Assembly (NCBI GenBank): GCA_025924295.1
Contig: JAICEG010000049.1
Coordinates: 1 to 17,101 of the forward strand
Source: Vicinamibacteria bacterium
Lineage (GTDB): Bacteria; Acidobacteriota; Vicinamibacteria; Vicinamibacterales; UBA2999
Length of the DNA: 17,101 nucleotides
Direction: 5' to 3'
Position 1 is the first letter of the stretch, and each line of letters opens with the position of its first letter. Under the pieces are notes generated by a model. That model made no database searches and was not told the origin of the DNA. It saw nothing but the letters and a program-made list of their open reading frames with translations. Below are positions 7,202 to 14,740 of the stretch, one piece after another. The position numbers and the translations under genes are program-made.

Positions 7202-10200
7202 TCAGAAGTCGAACTGCACGCCGATCTTGAACAGTCGCGGAGTCAGGATCGACGTCGGTTGCCGCCACGTCGGACCGTAGGTGAAGTTCTCGCCAATGAC
7301 CGAGTTGGCGTTCAGTACGTTATAAAAGTCGAAGTTGAGGTTCGTGCGCGTGCCTCCCAGGCGGAACAGCTTTGCCACGCGGAAGTCGAGCTGGTTCAAT
7401 CGCTCGACGAAGAGCTCGCCTGGCTCGACGATCTGGAACGTCTTGAAGGGGATGAACGGCCCGGGACCAGCGACGCCAGGAATGACGCCGTAGTTCGCGT
7501 TCGACTCGACGAACGCCCCGGGCAGGTTCTGGAACGTTCCGCTGACCTGCACATCGATCTTCGGAATCGTGTAGGCAGCCAGGCCCTGGATTGATGTGCG
7601 GAATCCGCGGTTCTGCTCGCAGAACTCGCCCGGTCTCGCCGCGAAGAAGAAGAAGCGTGTCGGGTCTCCGAAGAACGTGTGGAGCATTTCGGGCAGGTCG
7701 TCCACGACCTCGCAATCGTTGAGGACCTGCCGGCCCGTGCCGAGGCCTCCCTGCAGCATCAATCCGTTCTGCAACCGGGCATTGACCGAGATGTTCACAC
7801 CGTCGAAGTGCTCGGTCTGCTTGCCGTAGTTGTTCGACAGGGTCACGAAGTAGCTCGGTGGCGCGGCAGTTGGGCTCAGGCTCATCCCGGTCAGCGTGTA
7901 TCCGCCACCGTTCGGCAATCGCGAGTCGGCGGGCGCCGAAATCGTGACCGGCGAGTAGCTGGCGGGCGTCGCCGCGAGGTCGTCCATGACGCGGATGTTG
8001 CCGTACCAACGTCGGGCGTACTGCACCTCGACCGACATTCGAGGAATGATCTCCTGCTGGACGCTGGTCGTGAACTCCCAGTTGAAAGATCGCTTTCCCC
8101 ATCCTTGCATCAGATCCGGATCGTAGCTGGTGCCCGGGATGTCGGTGCCGAAGTTCTGGTTGTCGACGACACCGCACTCACCATTGAGCGCGAAGTTGTT
8201 GAGATCGCAATCGGGAATGAAGTTGCGATTGGCGTCCGCCCATGTGCGCTGCGTGGTCTGGTTCGCCACTCGCAGGATGGGGTTGGGCGCATCCGACACC
8301 TGCGCGGGGCCGAACCCGGTCGTGCCCAGGCCCTCGAGGTACTTGTTGAGGGTCACCTTCACCGCCGTCTTCCCGTTGCCAAAGACGTCGTAGGTCGCTC
8401 CCATTCGCGGTGTGATGTCGTTCCAACTCAGGTTTTCGATCTCGGGGTAGGAGACGTTCAGGTTGCGTCCGAAAAACGTGCCCGATATCGCCTGGGGCGG
8501 GAAGCTGTTCTTGAACGAGTCCCATCGAATGGCGCCGGCCAACGTCCACCGGCCCGTCGTCCACTTGTCCTGCACGAAGAACCCCATGTCACGATTGACG
8601 TTGACCTCCACCGTTCGGGGCACGATGCGGTAGGTGATTGCCGTCGGCACCATCGAGGTGAAGCTGTAACTGTATGGCGTCGCCGGTTCGCTGTAGGTCG
8701 TGTTCTCGTGATGCAGGAACGCGTTGTTGAAGCCGACCTTGAACGTGTGCGAGCCGGTGATATACGACACGGCTGCCCGGTAGTGGATGTTCCAGTTCCA
8801 CGAGTTGTTGTAGGTCGTTGCCGCACGATAGTTCAGCGCTGTGCCGGTCACCGGGTTGAGGCTGTCGTTGACCGCGATCATGCCGGGCTCGAGGTGATCG
8901 AGGTTGCCCAGCTTGCCCACCTGCGGCTCCATGCCGCCCCAGCGCTCGACGCGGTGGATGCCGCTGGCTTCGATGAGCAGCCGGTTACTGACCGGAGTGC
9001 TCCAGTCCACGGTCACGAAGCGCTGCAGGGGGAATCGGCGGTCGTTACCGGCTTCAGGAGAGTTCACCGCGCCTCCAGGCTGCGGGCCGACGGCGGTGGT
9101 GCAGGCGCAGAAGTTCTCCTGGTCGAACGTCACGCCGAATTTGTGCTTGGGTGTCGCCTGCCAGGTCAGGCGAGCCTGGTAGATCGTCTGCTCCTGATGG
9201 AGGATGGCCTGATCCGTCGAAGGCAGGTAATCGAAGCGGTCCAGCTTGTTTGCGTTCAGGTTGAAGAACGTGCTCGCGACGTAGTTGTCTGCGAACAGCG
9301 ATCTCCCGGACAGGAAGAACCAGAGCTTGTCGCGCCTGATCGGCCCCCCAAAACCAGGATTGAAGTCGCCGTTCGCCTTGATGGTGCCGGGAACGGCCAG
9401 CCCACGCTCTTGCACGTCGCTGCCAGTGAAGTTGTCGCTGGCCCAGCTCCCGGTCGCGTAGTTGGCGGCGACGGTGCCGCTGAAGCGATTGCCCCCGTCG
9501 CGCGGGATGAAATTGATTCGTACGCCGCCGGTCGCAGCCTGCGCGTCCACGCCCGAGACGTCGATGGCGAACTCCGCGGTTCCGGTTGCATTCGGGACTG
9601 CGCCGCCGCCCCATCCGCCGGCGATCCCTGAGCTGAGCGCGACGCCGTTGACCATCATGCGCTGATCGGATGTCCGTCCGCCGTTTGCCTCGAGAGAGGC
9701 CACCTCCTGCACGACTGATCCACCAACGTCCTGGCCGGTGAACGCGCCCTTACGCACGCCTGGGATCAGCACGCCAACGGTAAAAGGTGTTCGCGAGCTT
9801 GGAATCGCCGAGACGATCTCCTGGTCCATCACGGCCTGTCGCGTCGTGGACTGCAGGTCGACGACAGGCGTGTCACCCGATACGGTGATCGTCTCTTCCA
9901 CGCCACCAACCGACATGTCGGCGTTGATGGTCACGACCGCGGTGCCGCTCACGGCCACGCCCCCGCGCACGATTGTCCGAAACCCTGGAAGCGTGAACGT
10001 CACGGTGTAGTCGCCTGGCCGGAGGTCCGGGATGGTGTAACGGCCCGTGTCGTCAGTGAGCGCTGTTCGCACTTTCTCGATCAGTACTGGGCTTGCGGCT
10101 TCGACGGTGACGCCCGGCAGCACAGCGCCAGAAGTATCCCTGGCGATCCCCGCCAGTGTGGCCTGGCCGTACACGACGCCCGGCGCCAGCACGAAAACCA

Positions 10201-10234
10201 CGAACGCCACCAGAGCTCTCACGATTCCACGCAT
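7202..10234 (-). CDS. TonB-dependent receptor, Oar-like (TBDR-2)
   Basis: This outer-membrane receptor has 1010 residues and the same architecture as TBDR-1. It has a signal peptide with likely cleavage after VYG (residue 23), a carboxypeptidase-regulatory-like domain (SGAVLPGV, DDTGRYTI, LRPGDYTV) and a TonB-box-like ETITVSG. The plug contains VGVLIPGV and GGGAVPNATG, and the barrel ends FKIGVQFDF. Its only cysteines are C376, C378, C676, C687, C841 and C872. An acidic DANRNFIPDC motif lies at the second pair. By eye it is closest to TBDR-3 along its whole length, including the signal peptide (IVRAL, AF, FVL), which suggests a fairly recent duplication. ATG 10234 is set by a GGGAGG Shine-Dalgarno; a TTG one codon earlier is the only alternative. 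It is transcribed divergently from the lysR gene, the usual layout for a LysR-type target. Confidence 0.93.
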   Translation of the reverse strand: MRGIVRALVAFVVFVLAPGVVYGQATLAGIARDTSGAVLPGVTVEAASPVLIEKVRTALTDDTGRYTIPDLRPGDYTVTFTLPGFRTIVRGGVAVSGTAVVTINADMSVGGVEETITVSGDTPVVDLQSTTRQAVMDQEIVSAIPSSRTPFTVGVLIPGVRKGAFTGQDVGGSVVQEVASLEANGGRTSDQRMMVNGVALSSGIAGGWGGGAVPNATGTAEFAIDVSGVDAQAATGGVRINFIPRDGGNRFSGTVAANYATGSWASDNFTGSDVQERGLAVPGTIKANGDFNPGFGGPIRRDKLWFFLSGRSLFADNYVASTFFNLNANKLDRFDYLPSTDQAILHQEQTIYQARLTWQATPKHKFGVTFDQENFCACTTAVGPQPGGAVNSPEAGNDRRFPLQRFVTVDWSTPVSNRLLIEASGIHRVERWGGMEPQVGKLGNLDHLEPGMIAVNDSLNPVTGTALNYRAATTYNNSWNWNIHYRAAVSYITGSHTFKVGFNNAFLHHENTTYSEPATPYSYSFTSMVPTAITYRIVPRTVEVNVNRDMGFFVQDKWTTGRWTLAGAIRWDSFKNSFPPQAISGTFFGRNLNVSYPEIENLSWNDITPRMGATYDVFGNGKTAVKVTLNKYLEGLGTTGFGPAQVSDAPNPILRVANQTTQRTWADANRNFIPDCDLNNFALNGECGVVDNQNFGTDIPGTSYDPDLMQGWGKRSFNWEFTTSVQQEIIPRMSVEVQYARRWYGNIRVMDDLAATPASYSPVTISAPADSRLPNGGGYTLTGMSLSPTAAPPSYFVTLSNNYGKQTEHFDGVNISVNARLQNGLMLQGGLGTGRQVLNDCEVVDDLPEMLHTFFGDPTRFFFFAARPGEFCEQNRGFRTSIQGLAAYTIPKIDVQVSGTFQNLPGAFVESNANYGVIPGVAGPGPFIPFKTFQIVEPGELFVERLNQLDFRVAKLFRLGGTRTNLNFDFYNVLNANSVIGENFTYGPTWRQPTSILTPRLFKIGVQFDF

Positions 10235-10239
10235 CAAAA

Positions 10240-10245
10240 CCTCCC
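10240..10245 (-). promoter_or_regulatory. Shine-Dalgarno site of TBDR-2
   Basis: GGGAGG in gene orientation, 5 nt before ATG 10234. It fixes the start codon. Confidence 0.85.
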
Positions 10246-10331
10246 GTAGGGTCCTTGTGTGTCGAGCGGGTCGGTGATCGAAATCAGTGCGGCCGCGTAC
10301 ATGTATGGGAGGGCGAGTTCATACGCAGCAA

Positions 10332-10345
10332 GGGAGAACGTTCCC
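10332..10345. promoter_or_regulatory. Small dyad in the TBDR-2 leader
   Basis: GGGA (10332-10335) and TCCC (10342-10345) flank the 6-nt sequence GAACGT, forming a short inverted repeat in the untranslated leader about 30 nt after the proposed start point. It could be an operator or a weak RNA hairpin. Chance is a real possibility. Confidence 0.25.
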
Positions 10346-10378
10346 TCGAACTGTGGGTGACGGGATAAAAGTGAGCTG

Positions 10379-10407
10379 ATAGTGCCCGTGCGATCGAGGC
10401 TTGTCAA
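10379..10407 (-). promoter_or_regulatory. Sigma70-like promoter of TBDR-2
   Basis: In TBDR-2 orientation: TTGACA (10402-10407), a 17-bp spacer and CACTAT (10379-10384). It mirrors the TBDR-1 promoter. The predicted start near 10372 gives a leader of about 138 nt before ATG 10234. Confidence 0.55.
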
Positions 10408-10413
10408 GGCTCC

Positions 10414-10430
10414 AGGCGATACGCTCGCCT
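10414..10430. promoter_or_regulatory. Perfect inverted repeat AGGCGA-N5-TCGCCT (operator candidate)
   Basis: A 17-bp dyad with perfect 6-bp arms and spacer TACGC sits just upstream of the TBDR-2 -35 box, at about -42 to -58 from its predicted start, in the divergent TBDR-2/lysR region. The position fits an activator site. The T-N11-A signature is absent, so assignment to the neighbouring LysR protein is inference. Confidence 0.45.
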
Positions 10431-10472
10431 ACCGCGGCTCACGCTGTCCAATACATCTTTCGCTGCTCAGAC

Positions 10473-10490
10473 ATACCGATTTGATATAGC
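10473..10490 (+). promoter_or_regulatory. LysR-type box ATA-N9-TAT overlapping the lysR -10
   Basis: ATA (10473-10475) and TAT (10485-10487) flank a 9-bp spacer, giving T10474-N11-A10486, the LysR-box form. The right arm is part of TATAGC (10485-10490), a plausible -10 for lysR in an AT-rich patch of an otherwise GC-rich region. Overlap of box and promoter is typical of LysR-type negative autoregulation. I see no good -35. Confidence 0.42.
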
Positions 10491-10501
10491 ATTTTCGCCG
10501 C

Positions 10502-11437
10502 ATGGACCTCAGACGGGTGAAGGCATTCATCGCCGTTGCTGAGACCCTGAGTGTCACCAGGGCGGCGGAGCGTCTGCACATATCTCAGCCGCCACTCAGC
10601 CGTCACATCCATCAGCTGGAGGAAGAGCTGGGGGTCGCGCTGTTCGTACGTCATCGGCACGGCGTCAGCCTCACCGATGCTGGACGACGGCTGCTCGACA
10701 AAGCCAGAGCGGTGGATGCAGCCGCGTCGGAGTTCACGCTGGCAGCGAGCCAGATCTCTCGTGGCGAGGCCGACCAGATTCGTATCGGCATCGGCTGGGG
10801 ACTCTGGGACATCGTCAATCGCATCCGTATCGAGTTCACGCGGAGATATCCCGGTGTCAGCATCTCTGCCACCGACGCGTACTGCTGGTACGACTCGGAC
10901 GAGCAGCTACGGAACGGCGCGCTCGACCTTGCGTTTGCCCGGCCGCCGTATGCGCTGGACTTCGAGACCTCCGTGCCCATCATGCACGAGCGCATCCAGG
11001 CCATCATGTCGGACGCCAGTCCGCTTGCTGCACGTGCGTCTGTCTCGATCCGTGACCTGGCTGCCGAGCCACTGCTGCTCTGGGACCGGCAGATTGCTCC
11101 GGTCCTCTACGACCAGGTTCTGGACCTCTTCGCCCGTGCGCAGGTCGAGCCTCGGATGATCTCGACCCCGGGTGCTGGTCCGTTCAACCATGCCGGCATG
11201 ATGCTCGTCGCCTCCGGGCAGGGCGTCTATCTGGGTTATGGCGTTCCAATGACCGAGCCGCAGCCGCCGAGCGGAGTCGCGGTCAGGCCGGTCAGCGACC
11301 GGGACGCGACCACCGAGATTCGCGTGGTGTACCGCAAAGGCGAGGATTCACCGGTAGTCAAGCACTTCCTGGAATGCGTCTGGCGCCTGTATCCGCAGGA
11401 TCAGTTCCTGCCAGTCGCCGTTGGCGCGCGCTCGTAA
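10502..11437 (+). CDS. LysR-type transcriptional regulator
   Basis: This 311-residue DNA-binding regulator has the normal length for the family. The N-terminal winged helix-turn-helix covers about residues 2-60, with the classic core AAERLHISQPPLSRHIHQLE and then ELGVALFVR. A linker helix follows at about 62-88. The effector-binding domain from about 92 onward is periplasmic-binding-protein-like, with the usual LDLAFARPP segment after a first lobe and a second lobe near VASGQGVYLGYGVP. The general look is of the BenM/CatM-type subgroup, but the effector cannot be named. ATG 10502 gives a complete winged helix. No Shine-Dalgarno site precedes it and the candidate -10 is only 11 nt upstream, so the mRNA may be leaderless. 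It is divergent from TBDR-2, convergent with TBDR-3, and ends in a strong terminator. The layout suggests control of TBDR-2 and of itself. Confidence 0.95.
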   Translation: MDLRRVKAFIAVAETLSVTRAAERLHISQPPLSRHIHQLEEELGVALFVRHRHGVSLTDAGRRLLDKARAVDAAASEFTLAASQISRGEADQIRIGIGWGLWDIVNRIRIEFTRRYPGVSISATDAYCWYDSDEQLRNGALDLAFARPPYALDFETSVPIMHERIQAIMSDASPLAARASVSIRDLAAEPLLLWDRQIAPVLYDQVLDLFARAQVEPRMISTPGAGPFNHAGMMLVASGQGVYLGYGVPMTEPQPPSGVAVRPVSDRDATTEIRVVYRKGEDSPVVKHFLECVWRLYPQDQFLPVAVGARS

Positions 11438-11454
11438 TCATTCCTGACGAGAAG

Positions 11455-11490
11455 AAGGCTCGTCCCGTTGGGGAGCGAGCCTTTTTTTTT
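11455..11490 (+). terminator. Rho-independent terminator of lysR
   Basis: AAGGCTCG (11455-11462) pairs with CGAGCCTT (11476-11483). The stem continues through TCCC/GGGA (11463-11466 with 11471-11474) past one bulged G, with loop GTTG. A run of nine T (11482-11490) follows. It starts 18 bp after the lysR stop and can also stop TBDR-3 transcripts from the other side. Confidence 0.93.
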
Positions 11491-11524
11491 CTTCGTGGCC
11501 TTCGAGTCCTTCGTGCCCTTCGTG
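11489..11524 (-). repeat. Four 9-bp tandem repeat units behind the TBDR-3 stop
   Basis: Four units of pattern NNCTTCGTG (one ends in GAG) stand exactly 2 nt from the TBDR-3 stop codon (11527-11529), just as behind TBDR-1. In TBDR-3 orientation the units read CACGAAGNN and lead directly into the shared terminator hairpin. Confidence 0.75.
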
Positions 11525-11526
11525 CT

Positions 11527-14500
11527 TCAGAAGTCGAGCTGCGCGCTGATCTTGAAGAGGCGAGGCAGCAGGATCGTCGTGGGTGTCCGCCACGTGGTGC
11601 TCGGCGGCGCGGTGTAGGTCGAGTTCTCCGCGATCACGGAGTTGGCGTTGAACATGTTGTACAGGTCGAAGTTGACGCTCGTGCGGGTCGCGCCGTACCG
11701 GAAGATCTTGGAGACGCGGAAGTCAAGCTGGTTCAACCGTTCCACGTACAAGGCACCGGACTCCACGATGTTGAAGCTCCGGAATGGGCCGCTGGAGAAC
11801 GGGCGCCCCAGGTCGGTGGACGCGGGAACCACGTTGGCGTTGGCGTTGACGCCGACGCCGGGCAGGTTCTGGAACGTTCCGCTGACCTGTACGTCGATCT
11901 TTGGGATGGTATAGACCGCGAAGCCCTGGAACCGGTTCCGCAAACCGCGGTTCTCCTCGCAGCGATCCAGCGGCCTCGCCGTGAAGACGAAGCTCCGTGA
12001 ATTGTTACCCAGGAACTGGTGCAGTGTCTCGGGCAGTTTCTCCACGATCTCGCAGTCGTTGGTGACGACCCGCCCCAGGCCCGCGCCCCCCTGTACGACC
12101 AAGCCGTTCTGCAGCCGGGCATTGACGCTGATGTTCACGCCGTCGAAGTGCTCGGTCTGACTGCCGAAGTTGTCGGCGAGCGTGACGAAGTTGTTCTGGG
12201 TCGTGGACGCCGTCGGCTTGAGATCGAATGCCGTGAGCTGGTAGCCGCCGCCATCCGGCAAGCGGGGATCGCCCGGCGTCGTGAGGGTGAACCGATCGTA
12301 GTCCCCTGGTCCGACATTCAGGTCGTCCTGTACGCGGAAGTTCCCGTACCACCGCCGTGCATACTGGACTTCAACCGATACTCGTGGGACCACCTCGTGC
12401 TGCACGCTCGTCGTGAACTCCCAGTTGAAGTCACGCTTTCCCCAACCCACGAGCATGTCCGGATCGTAAGTCGTTCCCGGTGTCACCGTCCCGAACGTGG
12501 CGGCGTTCTGCAGGAGGCCGCACTCGCCATTAGGCTGGTAGTTCAGCAGATCGCAATCCGGCCTGAAGTTCTGACGGCGCGAGTCGCCCGCCGGATAGAA
12601 GCTGTCGTTCCATGGGCGAGTGGTCTGCGTCACCAGCCGGTTGATGGGATTCGGTGGACTCGACAACGAACCGGTCGTCCCGAGCCCCGCGAGGTATTTG
12701 TTCAGTGTCACCTTCAGCGCGGTACGCCCGGTCCCGAATACGTCGTAGGTCGCGCCCAGCTTCGGCGTCACATCCTTCCAGTTCAAGTTCTGAATCGTGT
12801 CGTAGCTGACGTTCAGGTTTGGCGCAAGCGCAGTTGGAGCGATTGACTGCGGTGGAAAGCTGTTCTTGAACTGGTCGAAACGGATCCCGCCTGAGAGCGT
12901 CCACCGTGAAACCGTCCACCTGTCCTGCGCAAAGAATCCCAGATCGCGGTCCACGTTGACGCCGATGGTTCGAGGCGTAATTCGATATGTCAGCTGGGTG
13001 GGCACGCCGTTGGCGAAGGAGAAACTGTACGGCGTGGTGGGATCCGTGTATGCGGTGTCCTCGTGATGGCCGTACGCGTTGTTGAAGCCGAACTTGAACT
13101 GGTGAGACCCCGTGATGTACGAGACTGCCGCCCGATAGTGGATGTTCCAGTTCCACGAGTTGTTGAACGACGCGGCCGACCGGTACGTCAGCATGCCGCC
13201 GGTGGCGACAGACGGATTGTCGGTGACCGACGTGATGCCCGGCTCGATGTGGTCGGGGTTGCCTCCCTTGCCCGTTTGCAGATGCATGCTGCCCCACCGC
13301 TCGACGCGATGGATGGCGCTCGCCTCGAGCAGCAGCCTGTTACTCATCGGGGAGGTCCAATCGGCGGTGATGAAGCGCTGCAGGGGAAACCGCGAATCCT
13401 GACCCGCCTCAGGCGATGTCGTCGCCGAGACGACAGCCGCACAGCCGCAAAAGCTCTCCTGATCGAACGTGACGCCGAACCTGTTCCTCGGGGTCGCCTG
13501 CCATGTGGTATTCAGCTGGACTATCTGCTGGTCTTGATGGAGATACGCCTGCTCACCCGAGCTCACATAGTCGAAGCGGTTCGGGTCGTTCACATTCTGG
13601 TTGTAGAACATCCCTGCGACGTAGTTCTCCGCGTAGAGATAGCGCCCCGACAGGAAGAACCAGAGCTTGTCCCGCTTGATCGGCCCGCCGAAGCCGGGAT
13701 TGAAGTCGCCGTTGGCCTTGATCGTCGGCGGCGTCGACAACCCCTGCGCCTGCACGTCGGAGCCGGTGTAGTTGTCGCTGGCGAACCCCTCGACTGCGAA
13801 GCTGCTGAAGATCGTGCCGCTGAACCTGTTGCCGCCGGTGCGCGGGATGAAGTTGACCCGCACCCCTCCCGTTGCGGCCTGCGCGTCCACGGCGGACACG
13901 TCGATCGCGAACTCCTGTGTGCCGGTGGCGTTCGGGACGGCGCCGCCGCCCCAGCCGCCCGCGATCATCGAGCTGAGCGCCACGCCGTTCACCATCATGC
14001 GTTGATCGGCGGTCCGGCCGCCGTTGGCCTCGAGAGACGCCACGGCCTGAATGGTCGAGCCGCCGACGTCCTGGCTCATGAACCCACCGCGGCTCACTCC
14101 GGGGATCAGCACGCCCACGGTGAAGGGTGTTCGAGAGCTCGGGATCGCGGTGACGATCTCCTGATCCATCACCGCCTGCCGGGTCGTCGATTGCACGTTG
14201 ACGAGCGGCGTCTCGCCAGTCACGGTGATCGTTTCCTGCACCTCACCGAGCGACAGGTCTGCGTTGATCGTGGTCACGGCCGTTCCGCTCAGCTCTACAC
14301 CCTCGCGGACGACGGTTCTGAACCCTGGCAGCGTGAAGGTCACTCTATAGGTGCCCGGACGCAGATCGGGAATGGTGTAGCGGCCCGTCCCGTCGGTGAT
14401 TCCCGTGCGAGCCTTCTCGATGAGTACCGGGCTTGCTGCTTCGACGGTGGCGCCCGGCAGAACTGCGCCCGATGCATCGCGTGCTATTCCCGAAAGTGTG

Positions 14501-14574
14501 GCCTGGGCATGCGTCGCCACGGGTAGAAGCACGAACAGCGCGAACGCTGTCAGAGCTCTCACGATTCTCCGCAT
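11527..14574 (-). CDS. TonB-dependent receptor, Oar-like (TBDR-3)
   Basis: This outer-membrane receptor of 1015 residues is the closest relative of TBDR-2 in the window. It has a signal peptide with likely cleavage after THA (residue 23), a carboxypeptidase-regulatory-like domain (SGAVLPGA, GTGRYTI, LRPGTYRV), a TonB-box-like ETITVTG, a plug (VGVLIPGV, GGGAVPNATG) and a barrel ending FKISAQLDF. The six cysteines are C376, C378, C674, C685, C841 and C872, nearly identical in spacing to TBDR-2. The acidic motif before the third cysteine is rebuilt here: extra residues (SFYPAGDSRRQNF) replace the DxNxN pattern. ATG 14574 is chosen for its GGAGG Shine-Dalgarno and immediate signal peptide; the open frame upstream to 14703 runs through the TBDR-4 terminator and is not credible. 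No clear promoter is seen in the 166-bp gap to TBDR-4. Confidence 0.93.
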   Translation of the reverse strand: MRRIVRALTAFALFVLLPVATHAQATLSGIARDASGAVLPGATVEAASPVLIEKARTGITDGTGRYTIPDLRPGTYRVTFTLPGFRTVVREGVELSGTAVTTINADLSLGEVQETITVTGETPLVNVQSTTRQAVMDQEIVTAIPSSRTPFTVGVLIPGVSRGGFMSQDVGGSTIQAVASLEANGGRTADQRMMVNGVALSSMIAGGWGGGAVPNATGTQEFAIDVSAVDAQAATGGVRVNFIPRTGGNRFSGTIFSSFAVEGFASDNYTGSDVQAQGLSTPPTIKANGDFNPGFGGPIKRDKLWFFLSGRYLYAENYVAGMFYNQNVNDPNRFDYVSSGEQAYLHQDQQIVQLNTTWQATPRNRFGVTFDQESFCGCAAVVSATTSPEAGQDSRFPLQRFITADWTSPMSNRLLLEASAIHRVERWGSMHLQTGKGGNPDHIEPGITSVTDNPSVATGGMLTYRSAASFNNSWNWNIHYRAAVSYITGSHQFKFGFNNAYGHHEDTAYTDPTTPYSFSFANGVPTQLTYRITPRTIGVNVDRDLGFFAQDRWTVSRWTLSGGIRFDQFKNSFPPQSIAPTALAPNLNVSYDTIQNLNWKDVTPKLGATYDVFGTGRTALKVTLNKYLAGLGTTGSLSSPPNPINRLVTQTTRPWNDSFYPAGDSRRQNFRPDCDLLNYQPNGECGLLQNAATFGTVTPGTTYDPDMLVGWGKRDFNWEFTTSVQHEVVPRVSVEVQYARRWYGNFRVQDDLNVGPGDYDRFTLTTPGDPRLPDGGGYQLTAFDLKPTASTTQNNFVTLADNFGSQTEHFDGVNISVNARLQNGLVVQGGAGLGRVVTNDCEIVEKLPETLHQFLGNNSRSFVFTARPLDRCEENRGLRNRFQGFAVYTIPKIDVQVSGTFQNLPGVGVNANANVVPASTDLGRPFSSGPFRSFNIVESGALYVERLNQLDFRVSKIFRYGATRTSVNFDLYNMFNANSVIAENSTYTAPPSTTWRTPTTILLPRLFKISAQLDF

Positions 14575-14697
14575 CGCTAACCTCCATCCCAAGTTGCCGT
14601 CTGTGTTCGAACAGCCCTGAAGGAGTACGAGTGCAGCGCGAATGAATGCTTTCCGGTTGCTGAACGAATGCGGTGGCTCGATAAGAGAGGGAATCCG
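14575..14697 (-). promoter_or_regulatory. TBDR-3 leader region with Shine-Dalgarno
   Basis: The Shine-Dalgarno GGAGG (14581-14585 on the + strand as CCTCC) stands 6 nt from ATG 14574. In the rest of this stretch I see no TTGACA-type promoter like those of TBDR-1 and TBDR-2. TBDR-3 may use a divergent promoter or receive read-through from TBDR-4. Confidence 0.6.
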
Positions 14698-14727
14698 ACG
14701 CACCGCGGGCGTGGGCCCGCGGTGCGT
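14698..14727 (-). terminator. Terminator hairpin behind TBDR-4
   Basis: A perfect 13-bp, mostly GC stem (14698-14710 with 14715-14727) has a 4-nt loop GTGG and lies 13 bp after the TBDR-4 stop. In gene orientation it is followed by a pyrimidine-rich stretch rather than a clean T run, so it may be partial or Rho-assisted. Confidence 0.7.
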
Positions 14728-14740
14728 GTCGTGCCCGAGA

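Noticed and set aside
7679..9631. 650-codon open frame on the + strand, antisense to TBDR-2
   Set aside because: Its translation is rich in Arg, Val and Glu with no domain, and it mirrors the codon pattern of the receptor gene. Similar long antisense frames lie under TBDR-1 (4435-5730), TBDR-3 (13063-14526) and TBDR-4 (14642-16579), as expected in GC-rich genes.
11489..11524. Short direct repeats as a CRISPR array
   Set aside because: Units are 9 bp, contiguous and degenerate, with no spacers and no cas genes nearby.
14575..14703. 43-residue N-terminal extension of TBDR-3
   Set aside because: It runs up into the TBDR-4 terminator hairpin and precedes a clean signal peptide that has its own Shine-Dalgarno at 14574.
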